Assembly (NCBI RefSeq): GCF_035194505.1
Contig: NZ_CP136573.1
Location: forward strand, 2,591,001 to 2,655,000
Direction: 5' to 3'
Source of the DNA: Erythrobacter sp.
GTDB taxonomy: Bacteria > Pseudomonadota > Alphaproteobacteria > Sphingomonadales > Sphingomonadaceae
DNA length: 64,000 nt
Both the position numbers and the translations under genes were made by a program. Below are positions 45,701-53,351 of the stretch, piece by piece. The notes beneath the pieces were generated by a model. That model was not told the DNA's origin. It worked only from the letters and a program-made list of their open reading frames with translations, and searched no databases. Within the stretch, counting starts at the first letter, position 1. Each line of letters starts with the position of its first letter.

Positions 45701-48321
45701 CCGACAATACCGGTGCAGAAGGCGTGGACACCGTGTCGCTCGTGGAAACCCTGCGTTTCAACGGCGCGAACCACAGCGTGGTAACCGGCACGGCGCTGGG
45801 CAACACCATGAGCGGCGCGGCGGCCAACGAGGCGATCTTTGCTCTGGCCGGGAACGACACCATCAACGGCGGGGGCGGCAATGATCTGATCTATGCCAAC
45901 GGCGGTGTGGACTCGATCACCCAGGACAGCGGGACCGGTGGACGCGACTTCGTGGACGGGGGTGCCGATGAGGACACCTTCACCGTCACCACGGACACGA
46001 CCACGGCGGAAGCCTTCGTCATCTACACCCGGGCAGCGGCGCTCAACGCCATCCCCGGCCTGACGCTGAACGCCAACACCGAAATCGTCATCACCCGCAA
46101 CGGCAGGTTGATGAGCGAGCTCGACAACATCGAGGAAATCGTCGTCAGCACCTTGCGTGTGACGTCTCCGGGCGGCGCCAATGGCGGCACCGTTTCGGGC
46201 GATACCATCTCGGTGGTCGGTGACTTCAACCAGACCAGCCTCAACTTCAACACGATCACCATCGACGGCAACACTGGCAACGACACGGTGGACATTTCGG
46301 CGCTTGAATCCGCGCACCGCATCGTCTTCACCTCGAACGGCGGCCAGGACACCATTATCGGCGATCTCCGTCCTCAGGATATCGTCAACATGGATCCGAA
46401 TGCAGTAACGCCTTCGCACCATGCGACGGCCCTGCCGACGGCAGAAAAGGCAGCACCGGCTGTGACAGAGGCACCGGCCCCCGTCATGGAAGCGATCAAG
46501 GTCGCGACTGACGAGCCTGCCCCCGTGATGGAAACCTTCAAGTCTGCGGCAGCAGAACCGGCTCCGGTTCTCGATCAGCAACTCCAGGGCGGCAGCGCTT
46601 CGGACATTCTGGTCGCTGGACTGGGCGACGACCGTCTCTCGGGTGGTTCGAATGACGATTACCTGTTCGGCATGGAAGGCGATGACTTCCTGTCGGGCGG
46701 TTCGGGCAACGACGGAGTCGACGGTGGTGAAGGCGACGACACCCTGTCGGGTGGTTCGGGCAACGACTACCTCGACGGCGGTGCCGGCGATGATGAACTG
46801 ACGGGTGGAACCGGAAACGATACCTTTGCCTTCGGCAATGGCGACACCGTTACCGACTTCGCCGTTGATCAGGACATGATCGACCTCAGCGCGATGGGCG
46901 TGACTGCGGCGAACTTTGCCGAAATGGTCTCGATCACGGCAGTGCGCGGCGGTGCCCGGATCACTATCGGTACGGAATCAATGCTGATCGCCAATGTCAG
47001 CCCGACCGCTCTGACCGCAGCGCAGTTCACACTGGCCGCTGAAGCCAGTGCTCAGGTGACGCAAGAACCCGCTGCTCCGTCCGAGGCGACCCCGGCTCCG
47101 GTGGTGGTTGAGCTTGCTGCTCCGTCCGAGGCGACCCCGGCTCCGGTGGCGGTTGAGCTTGCTGCTCCGTCCGAGGCGACCCCGGCTCCGGTGGCGGTTG
47201 AGCTTGCTGCTCCGTCCGAGGCGACCCCGGCTCCGGTGGTGGTTGAGCTTGCTGCTCCGTCCGAGGCGACCCCGGCTCCGGTGGTGGTTGAGCTTGCTGC
47301 TCCGTCCGAGGAAACCCCGGCTCCGGTGGTGGTTGAGCTTGCTGCTCCGTCCGAGGCGACCCCGGCTCCGGTGGTGGTTGAGCTTGCTGCTCCGTCCGAG
47401 GAAACCCCGGCTCCGGTGGTGGTTGAGCTTGCTGCTCCGTCCGAGGCGACCCCGGCTCCGGTGGCGGTTGAGCTTGCTGCTCCGTCCGAGGCGACCCCGG
47501 CTCCGGTGGTGGTTGAGCTTGCTGCTCCGTCCGAGGCGACCCCGGCTCCGGTGGTGGTTGAGCTTGCTGCTCCGTCCGAGGCGACCCCGGCTCCGGTGGC
47601 GGTTGAGCTTGCTGCTCCGTCCGAGAAGCCCCCGGTTGTCGAGGAACCTGTCTCGCTCGATCAGACTGGCACTTCGCGCTCCGAAGTCCTGTTCGGCGCT
47701 GCTGGCGATGACGTGTTGTTCGGCATCGGCGGTCATGATCGTCTCCATGGCGGTGCTGGCGACGATATGCTGATTGGCGGACGCGGCCGGGATATTCTGT
47801 TCGGCGGTGAAGGTATCGACACCCTGAGCGGCGGCAAGGGCGCTGACTACCTGGATGGCGGTGAAGGGGCGGATGTCCTCTTCGGCGGCAAGGGCAGCGA
47901 CGCCTTCGTGTTCGGTGACGGCGACCTCGTTCTCGACTTCCGGAGCGACGATGACCTCATCGACCTCACCGCTCTGGGGATCACGGAGGCTACCTTCGAG
48001 GAACAAGTCAGCTTCACCCGCATGGGCAACGACACGATGATCTCGGTCGGTTCGCAGAGCATGACTCTCAAGAACACCCAGCAGGTCGACATGGACGACT
48101 TCAGGCTGGCGGAGGAAACCGCGATTGACAAACTGCTGAGCGATGCTCTGGCCGTCATCGAGAGCCAGAGCTCCTCGCCGGTGGCCAACATCGGGGGCGA
48201 TGAATCAAGCCCCGTGGCTGATCGTGCCATGCTGGCCGACTTGCCGCCCTACCCGATGCTCGAAAGCGGGATGCTCCCCATTCGTCCGCTCGAGGATGAT
48301 TTCATCACTCCAATGATGTAA
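39715..48321 (+). CDS. giant RTX protein with N-terminal animal heme peroxidase domain (MopA-like)
   Basis: 2868 residues, GTG start after GGGGAG. Residues ~200-850 are an animal-type heme peroxidase: D244-H245 in FGQFFDH (heme-linked Asp and distal His), R477 and E480 in GDGRGNE (catalytic Arg and heme-linked Glu), ALHHVFHSEHNR, and proximal H596 in YRFGHSQ. RTX calcium repeats follow (~920-1060, ~1245-1265), then five ~100-residue Ig-like repeats (SDGGVTWTDI type, ~1405-1900), more RTX (~1920-1965, ~2290-2370), a 12-fold 15-residue Pro/Ala repeat (~2453-2632), and C-terminal RTX with a leucine/acidic tail. No N-terminal signal: type I secretion expected. MopA of Aurantimonas and Erythrobacter, linked to Mn(II) oxidation, has this plan; substrate here is inference. 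Confidence 0.93.
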   Translation: MLKLNINDLVHILKQIKVAENHTATGQLVDHLGNPLNNLTPYGLRTVSGEYNNLVNQSAGSADQLMPRQTAPVWNAADVNPRTGEPTSYASLSGSVYDAEPRIISNLIADQSLRNPIAVVSALNYVGITSGALYDAAMTAAETARIAIRAADAADKALVAADAALLAAGAPTSGAEFDARQEAAQTRDAAYAARDAAMIEATAQLSLAGVEMQNGNLVLPNVMTDLGSTAPLNGFMTIFGQFFDHGLTMIDKGGSGSVFIPLQPDDPLYVPGSPTNFMVLTRATNQPGADGILGTADDIREATNDTTPWIDLNQTYASNESHQVFLREYKLVDGKPVATGWLLEGANGGPPTWADIKLQAREKLGIELSDMNVHDVPLLATDLYGNFIPGANGFPQLVTGPDTLVEGNLATPVSTSGAMSTGHVFLADIAHNADPKAGQTADADSDVGNAIPLDARGNRATYDNELLDKHYIVGDGRGNENIALTALHHVFHSEHNRRVDQIKAELIANGDVALLNEWLLVEVAEIPADLTTMQWHGERLFQAARFTTEQVYQHLVFEEFARLVNPNIDAFVFSNTVDIDPAITAEFAHAVYRFGHSQLNETVPMISADGQTQTDMTLVEAFLNPVAFATAGTNPDAAAGAIIRGMSRQVSNEIDEYVTDALRNDLVGLPLDLAALNIARARDTGVPSLNAVRADFFAKTGDTQLEPYSSWFDFALAIKTPASVINFIAAYGQHPDILNAVTVDEKRDAAFNLVLGGAAAPADALDFLNGTGAWAGQETGLNLVDFWIGGLAEKKMAFNGLLGSTFTFVFEAQIENLQAGDRFYYLSRSQGMNLLNELEGDSWAKLAMRNTDLEAADATHLPSSLFLTPAYILELNQSLQNMADPVHDNFILQAISPMVIRKDTDGDGVNDYLRFTGVDHVVLGGTEASDTLIGGEGDDTLWGGSGDDRLEGGQGVDHISGGYGDDIITDSGTPTGAADVLSGEDGNDVISAGEGLDLIFGGRGQDFIIGGRDGKTVTSGEGNDFARGGEAASIVQGNEGDDWLEGGVGGVDVLAGENSELFFNSPIIGHDVLNGRGNDNDYDAESGDDIMFQGLGVQRNNGMAGFDWAINKDNPVAADSDLGVPIFVNQQANILRDRYDLVEGLSGWKFDDMLTGRDFVAGQAGVGGAAAVFDPTAPFLSYSNALTSEGVARINGLTDLVAHLGRATINAPTGETHEVVVFDEADIVRDADGNATGINGAPHDMILGGGGSDIIQGKAGNDIIDGDRWLNVRIGINDVNGNPMASAEHMTSKVVDLEGNLLFGGKTLDQLMLSCELNPGQLNIVREILDGNQANDQDVAVYRDVLTNYSFVRNADGSTTITHAIVPPGIESDGVDRLLNIEKLGFSDGNGGTIFYDINAVVPVAASGAPTISNSVPTEREVLTVDLTGIIDPNGVINPTLQWQMSSDGGVTWTDIVGAVDATFIPGQDQVGAQLRVNVAYFDLTGTFENLNSAPTAIVADFAEAATGAAIISDTTPFAGQVLTIDTTTIADANGVGPLSHQWQVSADNGVTWTNIDGATGTSYTPVLEQIGSLLQVVTTFTDITTGTLETLTSAATAAIVEGPIAATGAPVISNLTPTETQALTIDVSGIADINGVGTLSHQWQASTDNGVTWTDIAGATEASFTPAQAQVGSILRVSTSFTDGLGTVEVLVSAQTAPVADLLEAATGAAIISDTTPFSDQVLTIDTATIADANGVGPLSHQWQASADNGATWTNINGATGTSYTPTQAQIGSLLQVVTTFTDITTGTLETLTSAATAAIVRGPTPATGAPVISDLTPTETQALTLNVSSIADLNGVGTLSYQWQSSTNNGVTWTNIAGATAASFTPAQAQVGSILRVSASFTDGLGTVETLTSSVTGVVGDNWTGVPVTLTTFTGTAGDDIANGADASNALGGSDTMNGFAGNDTLNGRGGNDVITGGAGNDIINGGASADTAVYAGASSNFTLSSNGTNITVTDNTGAEGVDTVSLVETLRFNGANHSVVTGTALGNTMSGAAANEAIFALAGNDTINGGGGNDLIYANGGVDSITQDSGTGGRDFVDGGADEDTFTVTTDTTTAEAFVIYTRAAALNAIPGLTLNANTEIVITRNGRLMSELDNIEEIVVSTLRVTSPGGANGGTVSGDTISVVGDFNQTSLNFNTITIDGNTGNDTVDISALESAHRIVFTSNGGQDTIIGDLRPQDIVNMDPNAVTPSHHATALPTAEKAAPAVTEAPAPVMEAIKVATDEPAPVMETFKSAAAEPAPVLDQQLQGGSASDILVAGLGDDRLSGGSNDDYLFGMEGDDFLSGGSGNDGVDGGEGDDTLSGGSGNDYLDGGAGDDELTGGTGNDTFAFGNGDTVTDFAVDQDMIDLSAMGVTAANFAEMVSITAVRGGARITIGTESMLIANVSPTALTAAQFTLAAEASAQVTQEPAAPSEATPAPVVVELAAPSEATPAPVAVELAAPSEATPAPVAVELAAPSEATPAPVVVELAAPSEATPAPVVVELAAPSEETPAPVVVELAAPSEATPAPVVVELAAPSEETPAPVVVELAAPSEATPAPVAVELAAPSEATPAPVVVELAAPSEATPAPVVVELAAPSEATPAPVAVELAAPSEKPPVVEEPVSLDQTGTSRSEVLFGAAGDDVLFGIGGHDRLHGGAGDDMLIGGRGRDILFGGEGIDTLSGGKGADYLDGGEGADVLFGGKGSDAFVFGDGDLVLDFRSDDDLIDLTALGITEATFEEQVSFTRMGNDTMISVGSQSMTLKNTQQVDMDDFRLAEETAIDKLLSDALAVIESQSSSPVANIGGDESSPVADRAMLADLPPYPMLESGMLPIRPLEDDFITPMM
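44242..45420 (+). repeat. tandem ~603-bp repeat encoding alternating Ig-like modules
   Basis: Within the peroxidase gene, the block starting GCGATCATCAGCGACACC at 44242 recurs at 44845, 603 bases (201 codons) later, with near identity. Each unit encodes two related modules (one with QWQVSADNGVTWTNIDGATG, the next QWQASTDNGVTWTDIAGATE). A more diverged module precedes at about 43930. Confidence 0.85.
47071..47610 (+). repeat. 45-bp minisatellite, 12 perfect-length units, encoding AAPSEATPAPVVVEL
   Basis: Twelve consecutive 45-base units and a partial thirteenth at 47611. Units differ mainly at two sites: GCG or GAA (Ala/Glu at position 6) and GTG or GCG (Val/Ala at position 12). The encoded Pro/Ala/Glu linker separates the RTX blocks. 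The repeat number may vary between strains. Confidence 0.95.
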
Positions 48322-48330
48322 TCAGGGAAA

Positions 48331-48366
48331 GGGGCCGCGACATCCTGTCGCGGCCCCTTTTTTCTT
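48331..48366 (+). terminator. Rho-independent terminator of the peroxidase gene
   Basis: A 12-base perfect stem GGGGCCGCGACA/TGTCGCGGCCCC with loop TCC, followed by TTTTTTCTTTT, nine bases after the stop codon. Confidence 0.95.
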
Positions 48367-48458
48367 TTGCCCCGGCAGCTCGTCCACGTGACCTGCCGGC
48401 TCTGTCAGAAGGATTGCACCGGTTGGCCAAGAGGCTGCAGCGCGGTAAGGGCAGGGCA

Positions 48459-48790
48459 TGCCGAGACCCAAGAAACCAGCCAATCCATTCCGATATTTCC
48501 ACTCATCGCCCGAGGTAATCCGCCTCGTGGTCATGATGTACGTGCGGTTTCCGCTGTCTCTGCGAAATGTGGAGGAACTGCTGTTCGAACGAGGCATCGA
48601 CCTGTGTCACGAGACCGTTCGTTTGTGGAGGAACAGATTCGGGCCAATGTTCGCGGCTGATATCCGACGTCAACGGGTAAGCCGGATGCGCGGCTTTCGC
48701 CACTGGAAGTGGCACGTCGACGAGGTTTATGTGAAGATCAACGGTGAGATGCATTACCTGTGGCGCGCGGTCGATCACGAGGGCGAGGTG
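48459..48790 (+). pseudogene. IS6-family transposase, N-terminal part only
   Basis: From ATG 48459 the frame reads MPRPKKPANPFRYFHSSPEV, LVVMMYVRFPLSLRNVEELLFERGIDLCHETVRLW and WHVDEVYVKINGEMHYLWRAVDHEGEV, the HTH and first two catalytic Asp of an IS6/IS26-like enzyme. It is cut at the left end of IS3 copy 2. No downstream remainder was found after 50315. Confidence 0.9.
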
Positions 48791-48875
48791 TGTCCCCCGT
48801 CAGCACCAATGGCACAGATTTGAGGTTGTGATTTAAGGAGGGTTGGGGCTTCGTCGTAGTGACGAAGGAACGAAG

Positions 48876-49265
48876 ATGAAGACCCAATCCTCCTTGAAAA
48901 AATCGGCACCCAAAAAGCCCCCCGCTGAGCGGGTTGTGAAGGACATCCGGCGGCAGACCTGTCGTCATTTCTCGGCTGAAGACAAGATCCGGATCGTGCT
49001 CGATGGGCTACGCGGTGAAGACAGCATCGCCGAGCTCTGCCGCAAGGAAGGCATCGCCCAGAGCTTGTATTACACCTGGTCGAAGGAGTTCATGGAAGCG
49101 GGCAAGCGCCGACTTGCCGGTGATACTGCTCGTGCCGCAACCACCGGCGAAGTGCAGGATCTGCGCCGCGAGGCCCGTGCCCTCAAAGAATGCGTTGCGG
49201 ACCTGACGCTCGAAAACCGTCTGCTGAAAAAAAGCATGATCGCGGATGGGGAGGGCGAAGAATGA
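48876..49265 (+). CDS. IS3-family transposase OrfA, copy 2
   Basis: 129 residues, identical to copy 1 except RQTCRHF for RQTRRHF. It has the same HTH, zipper and slippery A7 run upstream of the ATGA overlap with orfB. Confidence 0.9.
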   Translation: MKTQSSLKKSAPKKPPAERVVKDIRRQTCRHFSAEDKIRIVLDGLRGEDSIAELCRKEGIAQSLYYTWSKEFMEAGKRRLAGDTARAATTGEVQDLRREARALKECVADLTLENRLLKKSMIADGEGEE

Positions 49266-50241
49266 GGTATCCCGCATCCGAGAAGCTTGAGATCATCAGG
49301 GTCGTCGAGCAGTCCCACCTGCCCGCCAAGCGGACGCTCGACAAGCTGGGCATCGCCCGTCGGACCTTCTACCGCTGGTATGACCGCTATCTCGAGGGCG
49401 GGCCGGAGGCGCTGGAAGATCGCCCTCCGCGCCGAGCCGGGTGTGGAACCGCATCGCGCCTGAGGTGCAGGATCAGATCGTCGGACTCGCGCTGGATTAC
49501 AGCGAGCTGTCCCCACGCGAACTGGCCGTGCGATTTACCGATGAACGCCAATACTTTGTGTCCGAAGCCACGGTTTACCGCCTGCTGAAAGCACACGACC
49601 TAATCACCAGCCCGGCCTATGTCGTGGTGAAAGCGGCTGATGCGTTCCATACCAAGACCACCCGGCCAAACGAGATGTGGCAGACCGATTTTACCTACTT
49701 CAAGATCATCGGGTGGGGCTGGATGTATCTCTCCACCGTGCTCGACGACTTCTCGCGCTATATCATCGCCTGGAAGCTGTGCACCAACATGCGGGCCGAG
49801 GATGTGACCGACACGCTGGACCTCGCCCTGGCAGCTTCCGGCTGCGACAGCGCCACGGTGCTGCACAAGCCAAGGCTGCTCAGCGATAATGGTCCCAGTT
49901 ACATCGCGGGAGAACTGGCGGAATACATCGAGGCCAACAAGATGAGCCACGTGCGCGGCGCCCCGATGCACCCGCAAACCCAGGGCAAGATCGAGCGCTG
50001 GCACCAGACCCTGAAAAACCGCATCCTGCTGGAGAACTACTTCCTGCCCGGCGACCTCGAGGCCCAGATCGAGGCCTTCGTCGAGCACTATAACCACCAG
50101 CGTTATCACGAAGCGCTGTCCAACGTGACACCCGCCGACGCCTACTTCGGCAGGGCCCCAGCCATCATCAAACAGCGTGAAAGGATCAAGCGACAGACCA
50201 TCGAACATCGGCGCTTGCAACACCGCAACCTCGCCGCGTAA
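49262..50241 (+). pseudogene. IS3-family transposase OrfB with internal frameshift, copy 2
   Basis: Same two-frame arrangement as copy 1: the N-terminal HTH part in one frame to about 49430, and the DDE domain in the -1 frame from about 49432 to 50241. Catalytic motifs QTDFTYF, LLSDNGPSY and GKIERW are intact. Confidence 0.85.
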
Positions 50242-50349
50242 CATCAACCCCCGGACGAGGCCCGCACTCCGCTAATTTACGCCCCGTGTTGTGCCGAATG
50301 TTCTGACGACGGACACACGGGTCGCTTCCGGGAAAACTGTCGTTTTCCC

Positions 50350-50480
50350 TTAATTACCAGACGGTTCCTCTCTGGTTGAGCGGCTGATGTATTCGCGCGG
50401 GACGAGAAAGCCAAGGGCGCGATGCGGGTGGACGGTGTTGTAGAGGTGGAACCAGCTGGGTAGCATGTTGATGAATGCTC
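50350..50480 (-). pseudogene. IS3-family OrfB C-terminal scrap
   Basis: On the minus strand the frame ending TAA at 50350-50352 reads INMLPSWFHLYNTVHPHRALGFLVPREY and ends SGN, the YNxxRPHxALGxxxP block that closes IS3-type transposases. Only about 40 codons remain, from an element different from the copies above. Confidence 0.75.
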
Positions 50481-50527
50481 TGCGCTGTAGCCAAGTGCAT
50501 AAAGCAAAATCTTTATGTCAATGAGAC

Positions 50528-51133
50528 CTATATCAGATTGAAATTCTTCGAAATCAAGATCGCTTGGGTCCGGCTATTCACGCCCAGCTTAGAAAATATC
50601 ATCTTGACATGCATTTTTATAGTAGCCTCGGTCAGATTTAGGTCCCTTGCGATCTGCTTGTTGGACAGGCCCAGACAGATGCATCGCAGCACCTGCTCTT
50701 GCCGAGGCGTCAATGTCGGCGCGTCGGCTTTGTCTGACTGACTGGCAGCACCACGATATGGCTGGACGAAGCTGCCATTAATGACGCTGATGATAACGCT
50801 CTTGAGACTTTCGACCGGCATGGTCTTGCTGAGCACCGTAACTGCCCCAAAGCGGACTGCGGCATTTGCCGTACCTTCCGTCGCCACACCCGTAAGGAGC
50901 AAGACCGGGCGAGCCTCCTGTGCAGCGACGATCAGCCTGAGGCCAAGAAGTCCGTCCATGCCTGGAATCTGGTAATCAAGCAGGACGAGGTCGAACGGGC
51001 CGTCACGGGCAATCGCGGCGAGCGCCTCGTCAATGGTCGATGCAAGTTCGACCGTAAATTCTGCGCCACTCTCAAGATAGGCCTTGAGCGAGTCTTTCAG
51101 AAGGTCGTGGTCATCGGCGAACAGGATACGCAT
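50528..51133 (-). CDS. NarL/FixJ-type response regulator (receiver + LuxR HTH)
   Basis: 201 residues. Receiver: acidic pocket DD at 7-8, phosphorylated Asp53 (VLLDYQIPGMDG), Thr in LLLTG, Lys in LSKTM. C-terminal LuxR/GerE helix-turn-helix at about 138-195 (LTPRQEQVLRCICLGLSNKQIARDLNLTEATIKMHVKMIFSKLGV). It overlaps the stop of the hybrid kinase gene by one base, so the two form a two-component pair. A candidate target is the 18-base palindrome found upstream of the pilin genes. Confidence 0.95.
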   Translation of the reverse strand: MRILFADDHDLLKDSLKAYLESGAEFTVELASTIDEALAAIARDGPFDLVLLDYQIPGMDGLLGLRLIVAAQEARPVLLLTGVATEGTANAAVRFGAVTVLSKTMPVESLKSVIISVINGSFVQPYRGAASQSDKADAPTLTPRQEQVLRCICLGLSNKQIARDLNLTEATIKMHVKMIFSKLGVNSRTQAILISKNFNLI

Positions 51134-53100
51134 CAGGCCATCTCAACTTTCGTACTGCTGAGTACTCGAGCAAGCGTTTGATTAAGGGTGCGGGAGATGG
51201 CGGACTTAATGACGCGCGCATCGAAAAGGGAGGCATCTACGTCAATCTCGATTTCGTACAGGGCGCTGCAGAGGATGATCGGAAGACGCGGCAGATCGGC
51301 ACGAATGCGCGCCGCCAACTTTGCGCCGTTCATTTCCGGCATGTCGTAGTCGAGAATAATGGCGTCCCAGCCGGTCGGATCGGCTTCAAGTTCGTGGACA
51401 GCCTGAAGCGGGCTTGAAACCGCAGTCACCTCCGCGCCCGTCTTGCCTACCTCACTAGCGATGAGATCGAGAAGCAAAGGATTGTCATCGACGATCAGGA
51501 TTTTTGCCCCCAGAAGCATGTATTCAGGACTGGCGTCCTCGCCGCTGTTGTGCCCGAAAGGACACGTGGCGAGCGGCCAGGCCAGCTGGAATGTAGTCCC
51601 TTCGCTCCCGCTTTTGATGTGGATCGAACCGCCTGCCTCCGTGACCACTTTCGATACGACGGCTAGGCCCAGTCCCGTGCCGTAGGATTTCGTGGTATGA
51701 AACGGCTCGAAAATGCGCGCGAAGTCTTCATTTTGAATGCCGCAGCCCGTGTCCTTCACGGTGATGAGTGCGCTTGGCACTTGGGGTTTCGCACCAACCA
51801 CCGGGTTGGAGAGCTTTCGCGCCGGATCAAGCTTCTCGAGGATTACCTTGATCGACCCGGGCCCATCGACAGGAAGGGCATCGCGGGCGTTGCTGCAAAG
51901 GTTCATCATCACGCGCAGGAATTCGGTCTCCGCCGCCTGCAGCACAATTCCGTCGTCTTTCGCCTTGAGCGTGATCGAGTGAGACGCCTTCAATGCGAAA
52001 GCGGTGAGTTCGATGACGGTTTCAAGGGCTGCCTTCGCATAGAACGCATGGGACTGTCGCTCGGCAGGGTTCGCGGTGAGCGCGGATTCGAGCATTTTGC
52101 TCGCTTGTCTGGCAGCACCCTCTATCCGCTCGATTTCGGGTGGACACGGCTGATTTTTGACCCGTAGCGTAGTTGCCGAGACCGAAATCACCGCGATAAA
52201 GTTTGCGAGATCGTGAGCCATGCCAGAAACCGCACGGCCGATCATCTCCTTGCGTTCAACCAGCAGAAGCCTTTCGCGTGCGCGAATACGGTCCCTCGTT
52301 GCACGTTTGAGTTCTTCGATGTCGCGGGTGGTACACACCAGCCCGCCCCCTGGACTTAGTGCAAGCGCCACCTCCTGCTCGATGGCGCTACCGTCCCGGC
52401 GCAAGCCGCAAGCCTCTCCGCGCCAGCTACCCGTCTCCAAGACCGTTGGGATCGCGACCTCTTCGATGCGCTTGGCCTCATCATTCCTGTAAAGAACCGA
52501 CCAATGCCGCCCGATCAAGGCGGAGACATCATCATAACCGAACATCGCACAGTGGGCTTGGTTCAAGTAGACGAAGAAGCCCTCTGCATCAGTGATGGCC
52601 ACGCCATCCGAGGTCGCCTCGATGGCAGCAAATTGATCCTCCAGCTTCTTCTGGTAAGCATCGCGCTCGGCCTCGAGCCGAAGTCGCGCCCCTGCATCCC
52701 GCATGATCGCGGCAAAGCCTGCCACCTCGCCTGTCTCCGGATTGTGCCAGTGCGTAAGGGACAATTCCACATCGACCAATCGCCCGTCGCGGCAAAGAGC
52801 GGTTACATTTGTCGTCTGACCCAAGAGGCGGGACTCACCTCCGTCCGACAAGCGTCGAACTGCTTTGGAATGATTAGCCCTGTGGATCACGGGCACGATG
52901 CGATTTAGGCTTTGACCGAGAATTTCCCGAGTGCTCCAGCCAAACAGCCGCTCCGCCCCACGGTTCCAATAGATTATGCAGTTATCCGGGTTGATGGCGA
53001 CGAATGCATCAGTCGTCGTCTGGGCAATAAAGTGGGATAACCTCTCCTGATCATGGTGTTGCACGAGAAACTCATCCGTCTTTCTGAAGGCGCCGTCCAC
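51133..53100 (-). CDS. PAS-PAS hybrid histidine kinase with C-terminal receiver
   Basis: 655 residues, apparently cytosolic (no membrane helix). PAS1 at ~18-135 (DAFVAINPDNCIIYWNRGAERLFGW), PAS2 at ~155-270 (DGVAITDAEGFFVYLNQAHCAMFGY), phospho-acceptor His296 (GMAHDLANF), then ATPase N-box (NLCSNARDAL), DTGCGI, FEPFHTTK and GTGLGLAVV boxes, and a receiver with D584 (ILDYDMPEMNG). The start is a GTG at 53100 with a poor ribosome site, so it is uncertain. It pairs with the LuxR-type regulator directly downstream. The signal is unknown. Its first codons are duplicated at 16009-16030. Confidence 0.92.
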   Translation of the reverse strand: MDGAFRKTDEFLVQHHDQERLSHFIAQTTTDAFVAINPDNCIIYWNRGAERLFGWSTREILGQSLNRIVPVIHRANHSKAVRRLSDGGESRLLGQTTNVTALCRDGRLVDVELSLTHWHNPETGEVAGFAAIMRDAGARLRLEAERDAYQKKLEDQFAAIEATSDGVAITDAEGFFVYLNQAHCAMFGYDDVSALIGRHWSVLYRNDEAKRIEEVAIPTVLETGSWRGEACGLRRDGSAIEQEVALALSPGGGLVCTTRDIEELKRATRDRIRARERLLLVERKEMIGRAVSGMAHDLANFIAVISVSATTLRVKNQPCPPEIERIEGAARQASKMLESALTANPAERQSHAFYAKAALETVIELTAFALKASHSITLKAKDDGIVLQAAETEFLRVMMNLCSNARDALPVDGPGSIKVILEKLDPARKLSNPVVGAKPQVPSALITVKDTGCGIQNEDFARIFEPFHTTKSYGTGLGLAVVSKVVTEAGGSIHIKSGSEGTTFQLAWPLATCPFGHNSGEDASPEYMLLGAKILIVDDNPLLLDLIASEVGKTGAEVTAVSSPLQAVHELEADPTGWDAIILDYDMPEMNGAKLAARIRADLPRLPIILCSALYEIEIDVDASLFDARVIKSAISRTLNQTLARVLSSTKVEMA

Positions 53101-53351
53101 AGATGCGTTTATTGCGGTCGCCCTCTACGAAAGGCCAGGGGATAGAGCGCAAATTGACGAGCTCAACTGACAGCGCATCAAACTGTCCTAGCGTAGCCGA
53201 GCCCCCCCCCCACCGCGACCACCCACCATATTGGATATATTGTTTGGGGTTATCTACTGGGTGATATGCTCTGGATGGTGAATGTCAACAGAGGTTGGCA
53301 CAAAGGCCGGTGTGGGTTTCCCGTCGTCTGCGCGGCTACCCGGTTGTCCTC

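Larger units (their letters stand above)
48791..50315 (+). mobile_element. IS3-family insertion sequence, copy 2 (1525 bp)
   Basis: Same length and ends as 7021-8545, with changes seen at 48960 (Arg to Cys in OrfA) and 50221 (Asn to His near the OrfB end). It is inserted in the IS6-family gene. The flanks (GTG left, CAC right) show no target duplication. Confidence 0.93.

Noticed and set aside
47071..47610. Regular 45-bp repeats as a possible CRISPR array
   Set aside because: The units are contiguous without unique spacers and lie in frame inside a coding region.
39688..48006. Very long minus-strand open frames (39688-43803, 43828-46581, 46978-48006) opposite the peroxidase gene
   Set aside because: They are antisense shadows of a GC-rich, strongly biased coding strand. 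They have no motifs or ribosome sites, and the repeat part simply mirrors the 45-bp units.
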